From contig OZ244045.1 in the NCBI GenBank assembly GCA_965215295.1, forward strand, positions 2,232,001 through 2,296,000: 64,000 bases of DNA, read 5' to 3'. This DNA comes from HK1 sp965215295. Lineage in GTDB: Bacteria > Pseudomonadota > Gammaproteobacteria > HK1. Every line of letters begins with the position of its first letter. The first letter of the stretch is position 1. Positions 35,909 through 44,686 of this stretch are shown piece after piece. Below the pieces are notes generated by a model. The model saw only the letters and a program-made list of their open reading frames with translations. It was not told where the DNA came from and made no database searches. Both the position numbers and the translations under genes were made by a program.

Positions 35909-36382
35909 CTACCGATCGACCGGTGCCGGCTCCTGCTCCTGCTCCACCTTCACCCTGATGGAGGCTTCGACTTCGGTGCTCACGTGGACCGTCAGTTCGA
36001 ACTCGCCGAGCTGGCGGATCGAGTCTCCGTCCGGCATCCGGATCTCCTGACGGGCCGCTTCGTGACCGGCCTCGGCGAGGGCCTGCACGATGTCCACCGG
36101 CCCCACGGAGCCGAACAGGCGGCCGCTCTCTCCCGCCTTGCGAAACACCGTGACTTCGACACCATCGAGGGCGGCGGCCCGGTTCCCGGCCGCCGCGAGC
36201 GCCTCCGCTTCCCGGCGCTCGAGCTCTTCCCGGCGGGCCTCGAACCCGGCCATGTTCGCCGGCGTCGCGGCGACCGCAATTCCCTTGGGAATCAGGTAAT
36301 TCCTGGCGAATCCGGCTTTCACCGACACCTTGTCGCCAAGGCCGCCGAGCCGTTGCACCTTCTCCAGCAGGATCACGTCCAT
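35909..36382 (-). CDS. rplI: 50S ribosomal protein L9
   Basis: 157 residues. The N-terminal domain MDVILLEKVQRLGGLGDKVS and KAGFARNYLIPKGIAVAAT match L9; a long helix with ELERREAEALAAAGNRAAAL joins it to the C-terminal domain. Two ATGs are adjacent; I use the second (36382) since GAGG is then 7 bases away. The last 10 residues (EQEQEPAPVDR) extend past the usual end. Confidence 0.97.
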   Translation of the reverse strand: MDVILLEKVQRLGGLGDKVSVKAGFARNYLIPKGIAVAATPANMAGFEARREELERREAEALAAAGNRAAALDGVEVTVFRKAGESGRLFGSVGPVDIVQALAEAGHEAARQEIRMPDGDSIRQLGEFELTVHVSTEVEASIRVKVEQEQEPAPVDR

Positions 36383-36428
36383 CATGCCACCTCAGTCTGT
36401 TGCGCCGAGCCGCAGCTCCGCGTCGCGG

Positions 36429-37314
36429 TCACTGCGAACGGCCGAATCGAGCCCGATAGTCGATCCAGGCATCCGAGAAGCCCGCCACCGAGAGCGCCAG
36501 CACGGCGGCGGGCGTCACCAGCAACAGGCTTGCGTACATGGCGACGATCCAGCCGCGGGCACTGCCCCGCAGCGCCACGAGTCCGTGTACCAGCGCAATG
36601 CCCTGCATGGCGCAGGCCGCCACGATCAACATCAGCAGGTCGTGGCCGAGCCCGGCGCCACGCGGCGCCGCGAACAACGCCACGACCGCCACCCCTCCCG
36701 CTCCGGCCGCGAAGCCCCGTCCGAGCCGCAGGGCCCGGAACTCGCGGCCGAATCCCCCGGGATTGTCCAGCGCCGCATTGGCCCAGCGAGCCAGGAGCAC
36801 GATGCACATCGAAGTCACCATCACCGCAATCGGCAGCCCCGTCACCACGGCTCTCAGCAATTCGGAAAGCTGTTCGTACGCCCGGGGATCGACTCCCGCG
36901 GTCCGCGTCGCGAGGAACGCTTCGAACATGTCCAGCCACCATTGCGCGGGGTCCGGAACCGCCAGGTACAGCACCGCGATCATCGCTCCCGTGGCGAGCG
37001 TCGCCACCACGAGGACCACACCCTGGGACGCCGTGGCCCGAAGCAGCGCGCACAGCGCAAGGACCGGCAGGGCCGGTCACCACCACGAAGATCGCCGCGG
37101 GCACGATCGACCCCGCCAACACCCACATCACGAGCGCGAACGCGGCGGCCGATCCGGCGAGCACCGCCATGCCTTCGGCCGAACCGTAACGAAGCGTCGC
37201 CAGTCCGATCACCGCCCCGCCGACGAAACTGAACGGCGGCATCAACAGCGACAGTGTCGATACACCGATCGCGTGATAGCGGGTTCGCGTGACGAATCGG
37301 AGAAATCCGCCCAC
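36429..37314 (-). pseudogene. DUF2232-type membrane protein gene with a frameshift
   Basis: The first 80 residues start at a GTG (37314) preceded by GGGAGG and read MGGFLRFVTRTRYHAIGVST with three hydrophobic helices up to AAIFVVVTG. The rest (LPVLALCALLRATAS, then helices up to GFSDAWIDYRARFGR) lies in the next frame and stops at 36429. Restoring one base near 37073 joins the two into a polytopic protein of about 294 residues with eight or so helices. Small DUF2232 (YybS-like) genes stand between rpsR and rplI in many proteobacteria. One missing base could be a real mutation or a sequence error in a GC-rich stretch. The stop is 46 bases before rplI. Confidence 0.75.
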
Positions 37315-37329
37315 GCGGTCCTCCCTGCG

Positions 37330-37557
37330 TCAACGATGCTGATCGGTATAGGGGAGCAACGCGAGAAACCGTGCGCGTTTGACTGCGCGCGCGAGCTGGC
37401 GCTGGTATCGCGCGCTCGTCCCCGTAATCCGGCTCGGAACGATTTTCCCGGTTTCCGAAACATAGGCCTTGAGGGTGTTGAGATCCTTGTAGTCGATCTC
37501 CTTCACCCCCTCGACGGTAAACCGACAGTAGCGCCGCCTGCGAAAGAAACGCCCCAT
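37330..37557 (-). CDS. rpsR: 30S ribosomal protein S18
   Basis: 75 residues with the S18 signatures RRRRYCRFTVEGVKEIDYKD, LKAYVSETGKIVPSRITGTS and ARYQRQLARAVKRARFLALL. S18 pairs with S6 on the 30S platform. It lies 63 bases after rpsF and 15 bases before the DUF2232 gene. Confidence 0.98.
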   Translation of the reverse strand: MGRFFRRRRYCRFTVEGVKEIDYKDLNTLKAYVSETGKIVPSRITGTSARYQRQLARAVKRARFLALLPYTDQHR

Positions 37558-37620
37558 GCCATTCTCCTTCAGTTCGCTGGGGATGCACGCGGCAAGGCGG
37601 CGTGCAGTCCCGGAAGCCGC

Positions 37621-38115
37621 CTATGCGTGCCCCTCCCCGGAAACCGGCTCCGCGGAATCTCCGGCGCCGGCCGGCGCCGCCGCCGGTTCGGCATCCGGCG
37701 CCCGCGCACCCTCGCGCTCGCCCGGGGCCCCGGACCGCTCGTCGTCGGACCCGCGGCGCCGGCCGCGGCCTCCCCGCTCGTCCTTTCCACCCTTCTCCTT
37801 CGACTTCGCGAGCGGCGACGGTTCGGTCGGAGACTCGTCGCGTCGAATGATGAGGTGGCGGATGACCGCATCGTTGAACTTGAACGCGCTCGTCATTCCG
37901 TCGAGGGCGCCGGCCGTGCACTCGACGTTCATGAGGACGTAGTGCGCCTTGTGAACCTTGCTGACGGGGAAGGCGAGCTGGCGCCGTCCCCAGTCTTCGA
38001 GCCGGTGGATCGCGCCGCCATCGGATTCGATCATGGAGCGGTATCGCTCGATCATGGCGGGGACCTGCTCGCTCTGGTCCGGATGGACCATGAACACCAC
38101 TTCGTAGTGCCGCAT
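37621..38115 (-). CDS. rpsF: 30S ribosomal protein S6 with long charged tail
   Basis: 164 residues. Residues 1 to about 100 are standard S6 (MRHYEVVFMVHPDQSEQVPA, DWGRRQLAFPVSKVHKAHYV, FKFNDAVIRHLIIRRDE). About 65 further residues form a low-complexity tail, first basic (KSKEKGGKDERGGRGRRRGS), then Ala/Pro/Glu-rich. E. coli S6 also has a tail that RimK extends with Glu, but it is much shorter. The ATG at 38115 has AAGGAG 6 bases upstream. Confidence 0.96.
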   Translation of the reverse strand: MRHYEVVFMVHPDQSEQVPAMIERYRSMIESDGGAIHRLEDWGRRQLAFPVSKVHKAHYVLMNVECTAGALDGMTSAFKFNDAVIRHLIIRRDESPTEPSPLAKSKEKGGKDERGGRGRRRGSDDERSGAPGEREGARAPDAEPAAAPAGAGDSAEPVSGEGHA

Positions 38116-38441
38116 CGGTCGCTCCTTGCGGGTTTGCCTCCCGAGCACGCCGGCACGGTGAGGCAAGGAGTTGACGAACAGTGTCCGGCGGACACCGCCG
38201 AACGGCGGCGCATGGTATGGAATTCCCGCGGCTCCTTCAATGGGCCGTCCCCGCCGCCGCATGGTTCATGGCGAAGCACCGTCGATCTCGCCGGGCGGGG
38301 GCCGCCCCGGCACCGCGCATTCGAGACCGCGGCGTTCGCGTTGCCGACCGCCGGTGCGCCGCCCCGGGTCGGACCTCGAACCCGTCCGACCGGAGCCTCG
38401 GCGCCAACCGCTCCCGAACCCGCCACCCTCCCGGGCCCCCG
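38116..38441 (-). promoter_or_regulatory. 326-base gap upstream of rpsF: abutting palindromes and a candidate promoter
   Basis: Two perfect palindromes touch each other: GTGTCC-GGC-GGACAC at 38181-38195 and CCGCCG-AA-CGGCGG at 38195-38208. Just upstream on the minus strand are TTGAAG (38235-38240) and TACCAT (38212-38217) with 17 bases between them, a weak sigma70 pair. If that promoter is real, only the palindrome nearer the gene would be transcribed. S6-S18 complexes are known to bind rpsF leaders in several bacteria, but I cannot match that motif by eye. The rest of the gap shows no gene. Confidence 0.35.
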
Positions 38442-39227
38442 TCACTTCGCCTCGTTCCGGGCGGCGGCATCGCCCGGCGGCCTGGCCGCCGAACGTTGGC
38501 GCACCGCTTCGAAAAGGAGCACGGCAGCCGCCACCGAGACGTTGAGGCTCTCCACGGGACCGCGCAACGGAATCGATACGATCCGCTGGCACTTCCCGCG
38601 GACGAGCCGGCGCAGGCCGCACGCCTCGCCACCGAGCACGATGGCGTGCGGCTCGCCGAGATCGACGTCGTACAGGGACTGTTCCGCGTCCGCCGCGGCG
38701 CCGATCACGAGCAACCCGGCCTGGGCAATCCGCTCCAGCGCACCCGCGAGATTCGTGACGGACACGAGCGGAAGGTGTTCGGCCGCGCCGCTCGCCGCCT
38801 TGCGGGCGGCCGCGGTCAGGGCCGCGCTCCGGCGTCTGGCGACGACCACCGCATCCGCGCCCGCCCCTGCCGCGCATCTCATGCACGCGCCCAGGTTCCG
38901 CGGGTCCTGGACCTCGTCGAGGACGACGATCAGGCTCGGCGGCGGCGTTCGCTCGAGAAGCTGATCGAGCGTCGGGACCGGCGCCCCCGTACTCGACCGG
39001 TAACGTGCGACGACCCCCTGATGAGCGACCGGCCCGACCATCCGGTCGATCGTCTCCCGGGCGACGCGGTGCACCGCGATGTCCGACGCGGCGCGAAGCG
39101 ACAGCGCGCGACGAAGCGCCGGAGGCTCCCGTCGCGCCTGCATCCATACCTCCCGCACTCCGGCCGGGTCCCGTTCCACCAGGGTTCGGACCGCGTGCAC
39201 CCCGAAGACCAGCTCCGTCTTCGCCAT
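38442..39227 (-). CDS. rlmB: 23S rRNA (guanosine2251-2'-O)-methyltransferase
   Basis: A 261-residue SPOUT enzyme. The N-terminal ribosomal-protein-like domain starts TELVFGVHAVRTLVERDP. The three SpoU motifs are LDEVQDPRNLGACMRCAAG, IVLGGEACGLRRLVR and SIPLRGPVESLNVSVAAAVL. The ATG at 39227 (MAKTELVFGV) is chosen over one 11 codons upstream. It follows rnr by 160 bases, the E. coli rnr-rlmB order. Confidence 0.95.
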   Translation of the reverse strand: MAKTELVFGVHAVRTLVERDPAGVREVWMQARREPPALRRALSLRAASDIAVHRVARETIDRMVGPVAHQGVVARYRSSTGAPVPTLDQLLERTPPPSLIVVLDEVQDPRNLGACMRCAAGAGADAVVVARRRSAALTAAARKAASGAAEHLPLVSVTNLAGALERIAQAGLLVIGAAADAEQSLYDVDLGEPHAIVLGGEACGLRRLVRGKCQRIVSIPLRGPVESLNVSVAAAVLLFEAVRQRSAARPPGDAAARNEAK

Positions 39228-39387
39228 GCGCCCTCCGTTACGGCCCCGGACAGACCGCAATCCGACCGGAGCGCTTTCGCGCGATGCCGGGCCACGCGAT
39301 CATTCGACCCGATCCGCAGCGGGGTCCCGCCCCGCCGCCGCCCGGAGCCACGCTTCCCGAGTCCGGCCGCGGTCTGCCCGGCACGCC

Positions 39388-41637
39388 CTACCGCCGCTCG
39401 GAGCCACGCCCGCGGCGGCCACCCCGTCCGCGCACCCGGGGGGTTCGATGTCCGTTCCCTCGACGCACGAACTCGCTTCCCACCGGCTCGAAGTCCACCC
39501 GGCGCTCGTCGAGGTCCACCCTCGCGACCCGGACCCGCATCCGGTCCGCGAGCCGGCAAGTGCGCCGCGAACGCTCCCCGCTCAGCCGGTGCCGCACCGG
39601 ATCGAAATGGAAGTAGTCGGAGCCGAGCGCGCTGACGTGAACGAGACCCTCGACGAACACGTCGTCGAGGGTGACGAAGACGCCGAAGGCGACGACACCG
39701 GTGATGGTCGCATCGAACTCCTCGCCCAGCTTGTCGAGCATGAACTCGCACTTGAGCCAGGCGATGGCGTCCCGGGTGGCGTCGTCGGCGCGGCGCTCGG
39801 TCATCGAGCAGTGGTCGCCGAGCATCGCGAGCGATGCACCGCGCGCCGGCTCGAAGTCTCCGGGCCGGCCACGCCGCAACACGTGGCGAATGGCGCGGTG
39901 GGCGACGACGTCGGGATAGCGGCGGATCGGCGAGGTGAAATGAACGTACGCGCGGTGCGCGAGGCCGAAGTGCCCGACGTTGCCGGGGGAGTACGCCGCC
40001 TGCGAGAGCGAACGCAGCAGCACGGTCTGGACGAGGTCGGCGTCGGGTCGCGAAGCGGCGCTCTCGATGACCGCCGCGAAGTGGCGCGGCTCCGGCGCAT
40101 CCCCTCCCCCGAGCCGCAGCCCGAACTCGTCGAGGAACGCCCGCAACTCCTCCACCTTGTCCGGCGCGGGACCTTCGTGGACGCGAAAGAGCGCCGGCAG
40201 CCGATGGCGTTCCAGGAACCTCGCCGCCGCGACGTTGGCCGCGACCATGCACTCCTCGATGATCCGGTGCGCGATGTTGCGCACCGCGGGCTCGAGCCGC
40301 TGTACGCGGCCATCCGGACCGAGCACCACCCGGGTCTCGGTCATGTCGAAGTCGATGGCCCCGCGCCGGTCGCGGGCGCCGCGCAGCGCCACGTACGCAT
40401 CGCGGAGCGTATCAAGCATCGGCGCCGTCTCGCCGAACCGCTCGCGCACCGCCTCCCCGCCCCGCTCCAGCGCGTCCGCCACCTCGGTGTAGGTCAGCCG
40501 GCCCCGCGAGCGCATCACGGCCTCGAAGAACCGCGAGCGGTGCACCCGCCCCTCCCCGGTCACGATCAGCTCGCAGCCGAGGCAGAGCCGATCCTCGTGC
40601 GGCCGCAGCGAGCACAACCCGTTGGAGAGCGATTCGGGCAGCATCGGGATGACCCGGTCGGGGAAATAGACGGAGTTCCCGCGAAGCCGCGCCTCCTCGT
40701 CCAGCGCCGTCCCCGGATGGACGTAGGCGGCCACGTCGGCGATGGCCACGAGCACCCGCCACCCTCCGGCGGTCCTCTCGCAATGGACGGCGTCGTCGAA
40801 ATCGCGCGCGTCCTCACCGTCGATGGTGACGAATCCGAGGCCGCGCAGGTCCTCGCGACCTTCGACGTCGATGCCGCGCACCCCGGCGGGCAACGCCGCC
40901 GCCTCCGAGGCCGCGTCCTCGGACCACGCGACCGGCAGCTCGTACGTCCGGATGGCGACATCGATCTCCATCCCGGGCAGCACCCGGGATCCCAGCACCT
41001 CCTCGACGACGCCGATCGGCGGATGGCGCCGGGTCGGCGGCTCGGTGACACGCACGACGACGTAGTCTCCGTCGCGCGCCTCGGAGCCGGCATCCGGCGG
41101 AACGAGGACATCGTGGTGGATCCGCGAGTTGTGGGACCGCACGAAGGTCACGCCGCTCTCGCGCCACAGACGGCCCACCACCCTGCTGACGCCTCGCTCG
41201 ACGACTTCCACCAGCGCCCCTTCACGGCGTCCGTCGCGATCCACCCTCACCACCCGGGCCACCACGCGGTCTCCGTGCATCAGCGAGCGCATCTGGCGGG
41301 GAGAGAAGAACAGATCGGCGCTCCCGTCGTCGGGCCGGACGAATCCGAAGCCGTCGCGATGCCCGATGACGCGCCCGGTGACCAGGTCCATCCGTTCGAC
41401 GAGCCCGAACTCCCCGCGACGATTGCGGATGATCTGGCCGTCCCGTGCCATTGCGCTCAGCCGCCGTTGCAGCGCCTCCTGCGCGGCGGGGGTCCGAAGG
41501 TCGTGCGCACCGGCGATCCGGGCGAACGGGACAGGGGTTCCGACGTGTGCGAGAAACTCGATCAGAGTATCGCGTTCAGGCAGGTTCGCGACGCGGGCGC
41601 GGGTGCCGCGACGAGGGTACGGGGGACTCGTTGACAA
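39388..41637 (-). CDS. rnr: Ribonuclease R
   Basis: About 749 residues; a processive 3'-5' exoribonuclease for structured RNA that also degrades tmRNA-linked messages. Order: a winged-helix N-terminus (RDTLIEFLAHVGTPVPFARI), cold-shock domains, the RNB domain with its four-Asp centre (DGEDARDFDDAVHCE) and VAIADVAAYVHPGTALDEEA, then an S1 domain (FDATITGVVAFGVFVTLDD) and a basic tail rich in Arg-Gly. No ATG or GTG fits; I place the start at a TTG (41637), 83 bases before tRNA-Leu on the other strand. The exact start is uncertain. Confidence 0.93.
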   Translation of the reverse strand: MSTSPPYPRRGTRARVANLPERDTLIEFLAHVGTPVPFARIAGAHDLRTPAAQEALQRRLSAMARDGQIIRNRRGEFGLVERMDLVTGRVIGHRDGFGFVRPDDGSADLFFSPRQMRSLMHGDRVVARVVRVDRDGRREGALVEVVERGVSRVVGRLWRESGVTFVRSHNSRIHHDVLVPPDAGSEARDGDYVVVRVTEPPTRRHPPIGVVEEVLGSRVLPGMEIDVAIRTYELPVAWSEDAASEAAALPAGVRGIDVEGREDLRGLGFVTIDGEDARDFDDAVHCERTAGGWRVLVAIADVAAYVHPGTALDEEARLRGNSVYFPDRVIPMLPESLSNGLCSLRPHEDRLCLGCELIVTGEGRVHRSRFFEAVMRSRGRLTYTEVADALERGGEAVRERFGETAPMLDTLRDAYVALRGARDRRGAIDFDMTETRVVLGPDGRVQRLEPAVRNIAHRIIEECMVAANVAAARFLERHRLPALFRVHEGPAPDKVEELRAFLDEFGLRLGGGDAPEPRHFAAVIESAASRPDADLVQTVLLRSLSQAAYSPGNVGHFGLAHRAYVHFTSPIRRYPDVVAHRAIRHVLRRGRPGDFEPARGASLAMLGDHCSMTERRADDATRDAIAWLKCEFMLDKLGEEFDATITGVVAFGVFVTLDDVFVEGLVHVSALGSDYFHFDPVRHRLSGERSRRTCRLADRMRVRVARVDLDERRVDFEPVGSEFVRRGNGHRTPRVRGRGGRRGRGSERR

Positions 41638-41720
41638 AGGATCGGGGCGGTGAGTAAGGTCCGCGCGTCGTTCAGTCCGGCACCCGCGCTGTCTTGCCAG
41701 CGCGCCCCGGCAGCGGCTGC

Positions 41721-41807
41721 GCCGAGGTGGCGGAAGTGGTAGACGCGCATGGTTCAGGTCCATGTGGGGGCAACCCCGTGGAGGTTCAAGTCCTCTCCTC
41801 GGCACCA
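41721..41807 (+). tRNA. tRNA-Leu (CAG)
   Basis: An 87-base class II tRNA with a long variable arm (TGGGGGCAACCCC). The acceptor GCCGAGG pairs with CCTCGGC with discriminator A and encoded CCA. The anticodon loop TTCAGGT gives CAG, for CTG, the commonest Leu codon in this GC-rich genome. It diverges from rnr. Confidence 0.97.
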
Positions 41808-42040
41808 CTTCCGGCCCCGGCATCGTTTCCGGCGCCATTGCCGGCGCTCGAAGTTCGAGATGCGGGCCTCGCCGGAGTGCGGACCGCGATGGGCGGGCTT
41901 GCGGCCACCCGCGTCGCGGCGCCCGCTCCCATCCATGGAACCCCGGCCCCGCCGGTGAAAAGGCGCCGAGGCCGAATCACGGCGCCCGCTCCCGTCCACC
42001 GGACGTTTCCGGCCGCGCCGCGGACAACGAGCAGGGCGGC

Positions 42041-42487
42041 ATGACCAAGCTGAGAACCGAAGATCCGTGGATGCCGGCCCCGGAGTACGCGCGCTCCCTC
42101 ACCGGGCTCGGCGTCAACCTGCTGGTGCGCGACATCGGCGCGGCGCTGCCCTTCCACCGCGAAGTGCTCGACGCCGAGGTCGTGTACAGCGACCCCGACT
42201 TCGCGGTGCTGCGCCGGCGGGGCGCCGAGTGGATGCTGCACGCCCACCACACCTACGACGCCCATCCTTGGCATCCGATCGTCGTGTCGGATGCGCCACG
42301 CGGCGTCGGCGCGGAACTGCGCCTGCACGGACGCGACCCCGACGCGGCCGAGGCCGCGGCGCGGCGGCTCGGCTGTGAGATCGTCCAGAGCGCCGCCGAC
42401 AAGTCCCACGGGCTGCGCGAGGCGTTCATCGCCGACCGGGACGGCTTCGTGTGGGTGCCGGACGTCCCGCTCGGGTCGATCGAGTAG
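42041..42487 (+). CDS. VOC (glyoxalase/bleomycin-resistance) superfamily protein
   Basis: 148 residues starting at the ATG at 42041 with AGGG 5 bases upstream. It has the paired beta-alpha-beta-beta-beta modules: LGVNLLVRDIGAALPFHREV and VVYSDPDFAVLRRRGAEWML, then ELRLHGRDPDAAEAAARRLG and REAFIADRDGFVWVPDVPL. Candidate metal ligands are the His-rich segment MLHAHHTYDAHPWHP and late acidic residues. The substrate is unknown; members include dioxygenases, isomerases and drug-binding proteins. It converges with the DUF294 fusion gene. Confidence 0.8.
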   Translation: MTKLRTEDPWMPAPEYARSLTGLGVNLLVRDIGAALPFHREVLDAEVVYSDPDFAVLRRRGAEWMLHAHHTYDAHPWHPIVVSDAPRGVGAELRLHGRDPDAAEAAARRLGCEIVQSAADKSHGLREAFIADRDGFVWVPDVPLGSIE

Positions 42488-42564
42488 CCCGTGTCCTCCC
42501 GTCGGAGGCTTCCGGCCGCGACGGCTTCGACCACCCCGATCCCGCCCGAACGTCGACCCCGGCC

Positions 42565-44670
42565 CTACCCGGCGATCGAAGAGCGCAGCACCCCGAGGGT
42601 GTCGTCGAGCACGCGCAGATCGTGAACGAGCGCCCGCTGCTCCGGGCGCGAGAGCCGCCGCACCTCGATCCGGCCGCTCGGGGACACCCCGGTCGCGAGA
42701 TCCGCGAGCTGCTGTTCGAGGACCAGCGTCAGCAGCGACTGGTGGACCCGGACGAGGGTCCGGGCGTCGGACGATGACACGCGCCCCGCCGCGTTCGCGT
42801 CCTGGATGCGCTCGGGGGTCGAGCGCGCCCGGGAACCGACCCGCAGGGCGAGAGTACGGGCGATTCCGACCAGGGGAAGCAGCCCGCCGATCTTCAGATC
42901 GACCCGCCCATCGCTTGCGCGCAACCGGCCGAACAGGCCGATCGACGGCGTCATCGCGGCCACCGAGTCGGCGAGCAACGCGATGAACACCGGCGCTTGT
43001 CCGGCCGCGTCGACCGCCGCGGCGTGCAGCTCGCGCCCGAGGTCGGCGGCGCCCGCGACCGGCAGCAGGTCGTAGAAGATGTCGACGTGGAGCAGGTCCT
43101 CGGGGTTCGAGCGCCGAAGCCACCCCGCGATCCGCTCGCGCCACACCGGGAGGCTGCCCCGCCATTCGGGATTCGACCCCATGATCCCGCCTTGGCAGCG
43201 GCGCACCCCCGCTTCGTCGAGCAGGTCCGCCACGCGGGACCCGAGCGCCGCGAACCAGGCATCGTCCTCCTCCGAGCCGGCGTGGACGATCGCATTGTCC
43301 TGGTCGGCCGAGAGCAGGCTCTCGCCACGCCCCCCCGAGCCGAGTACGAGCACGCACCACGGCGCCGGCGCGCGACCGTATCCCTCGCTCTCGAGCCGCT
43401 CGACGGCGATCGCCGCCGCCCGCGCGGTGAGGGCGCGGATCTCGTTCGAGATGAAGCGGGCCGCATCGGCGCCGGTCAGCCCTTCGGCGACGAGACCGGC
43501 CGCGACCTCCGGGAGGCGGCTGTGCGCGGCCGCGAGAGCGGCGGCATCGCCGGCACAGGCGACCGCATCCCCCAGCTCGGCCGCGGCGCTTGCGCGATGG
43601 TGGAGCAGGTCGCGCTGCGAGACCATTCCGAGCGCCGCTCCGGCCGCGTCCGCGACGCAGAGGTGCCGGACCCCGAGACGATCCATGCGCCCCAGCGCAC
43701 GATAGATCATCTCGCTGCCCGACATCGTGTGTACCGGTGTACTCATCACCGACGACACCGGCGCCGCGTCCAGATCGATCCGGGGGTCCGTCGTGGCTCG
43801 CAGCAGGTCGCGTTCGGTCACGATTCCCGCGGGACGCGATCCGCCACCCCCGACCAGGAGGGCGCCGATCCCCTGCTCCGCCATGAACCGGGCGGCTTCC
43901 CGCAGGGTCCCGTCGGGCCGGATCGACTTCGCGGGCGCACTCATGACCTCATGGAGCCGGCGCAGGTAGAGGAAGCTGTCGATGCGGACGGACGGCGACG
44001 GCTCCGCGGCCGACCGCCCCGGCAACGAGTACCAGCCCGCCTCCCTTTCGCGGTGGACGAGGTCCGTGCGGCGCGCGGCCAACGCTTCCGCCTCGCCGAG
44101 GGTCCGCACGTCCGCCTCCCGCAGCCGCGCGATGAGGGCGGCGAAGATTTCGGCCGCGGCGAGGCTGTCGCCGAGGGCGTCATGCCGCGCTTCGATGGTG
44201 ACGCCGAACCGGGTCGCGAGCGACTCCAGACCGAGATCGACGAGCCCGCGGTCGAGTGCGCCGGCGAGATGCGCGACGTCGAGCGCGGGCGGGTCGTGCC
44301 AGGACAGCCCCGCGCGGGCCGTCTCGTGGCGCAGCACCGCGAGGTCGAAGCGGATGTTCTGGCCGACGACCACCCGGCCCGCGAGCATCTCCGCAAGCGG
44401 GCCGATCAGCTCCGCGAGCTTCGGCGCGCCCGCGACCCCGGGGTCGGTGATTCCGTGGATCCGGGTCGATGCGGCGGAGATCGGAACCCCGGGGTCGACG
44501 CGCGTGTCGAGGCGCGGCTCGTCCAGAACGACGGGCCCGCGCATCGATACCGCTCCGATCTGGACGATGCGGTCGTTCGCGACGTCCAGCCCCGTGGTCT
44601 CCAGATCGAGCGCGACCACGGGCAGGGCCGCAAGCGCGGTATGGCTCGGCGGCCGGCCGGTGCCGGGCAT
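42565..44670 (-). CDS. DnaQ-like exonuclease - CBS pair - DUF294 nucleotidyltransferase fusion
   Basis: 701 residues, ATG at 44670 with GAGGGCGGG upstream, 16 bases after purA. Order: a DEDDh 3'-5' exonuclease (DLETTGLD at 22-29, GQNIRFDLAVLRHE, ARHDALGDSLAAAEIFAAL); two CBS domains (about 242-365; VMSAPAKSIRPDGTLREAAR and VMSTPVHTMSGSEMIYRALG); then a DUF294 nucleotidyltransferase of the GlnD type (LVLGSGGRGESLLSADQDNA, about 440-460) and its C-terminal partner domain. CBS pairs usually sense adenine nucleotides. In many proteobacteria a DUF294-CBS protein and a separate DnaQ-like exonuclease are neighbours; here they are one chain. The substrate of neither enzyme is known. All key residues I can identify are present. 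Confidence 0.88.
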   Translation of the reverse strand: MPGTGRPPSHTALAALPVVALDLETTGLDVANDRIVQIGAVSMRGPVVLDEPRLDTRVDPGVPISAASTRIHGITDPGVAGAPKLAELIGPLAEMLAGRVVVGQNIRFDLAVLRHETARAGLSWHDPPALDVAHLAGALDRGLVDLGLESLATRFGVTIEARHDALGDSLAAAEIFAALIARLREADVRTLGEAEALAARRTDLVHREREAGWYSLPGRSAAEPSPSVRIDSFLYLRRLHEVMSAPAKSIRPDGTLREAARFMAEQGIGALLVGGGGSRPAGIVTERDLLRATTDPRIDLDAAPVSSVMSTPVHTMSGSEMIYRALGRMDRLGVRHLCVADAAGAALGMVSQRDLLHHRASAAAELGDAVACAGDAAALAAAHSRLPEVAAGLVAEGLTGADAARFISNEIRALTARAAAIAVERLESEGYGRAPAPWCVLVLGSGGRGESLLSADQDNAIVHAGSEEDDAWFAALGSRVADLLDEAGVRRCQGGIMGSNPEWRGSLPVWRERIAGWLRRSNPEDLLHVDIFYDLLPVAGAADLGRELHAAAVDAAGQAPVFIALLADSVAAMTPSIGLFGRLRASDGRVDLKIGGLLPLVGIARTLALRVGSRARSTPERIQDANAAGRVSSSDARTLVRVHQSLLTLVLEQQLADLATGVSPSGRIEVRRLSRPEQRALVHDLRVLDDTLGVLRSSIAG

Positions 44671-44686
44671 CGGGACCCGCCCGCCC

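Noticed and set aside
39079..41634. An 851-codon plus-strand frame opposite rnr and rlmB
   Set aside because: It is antisense to two recognised genes with clear catalytic motifs, and its product has no recognisable domain.
41808..42040. A near-repeat of CGGCGCCCGCTCCC at about 41918 and 41980 between tRNA-Leu and the VOC gene
   Set aside because: Only two short imperfect copies in a very GC-rich stretch; not enough to call an element or att site.
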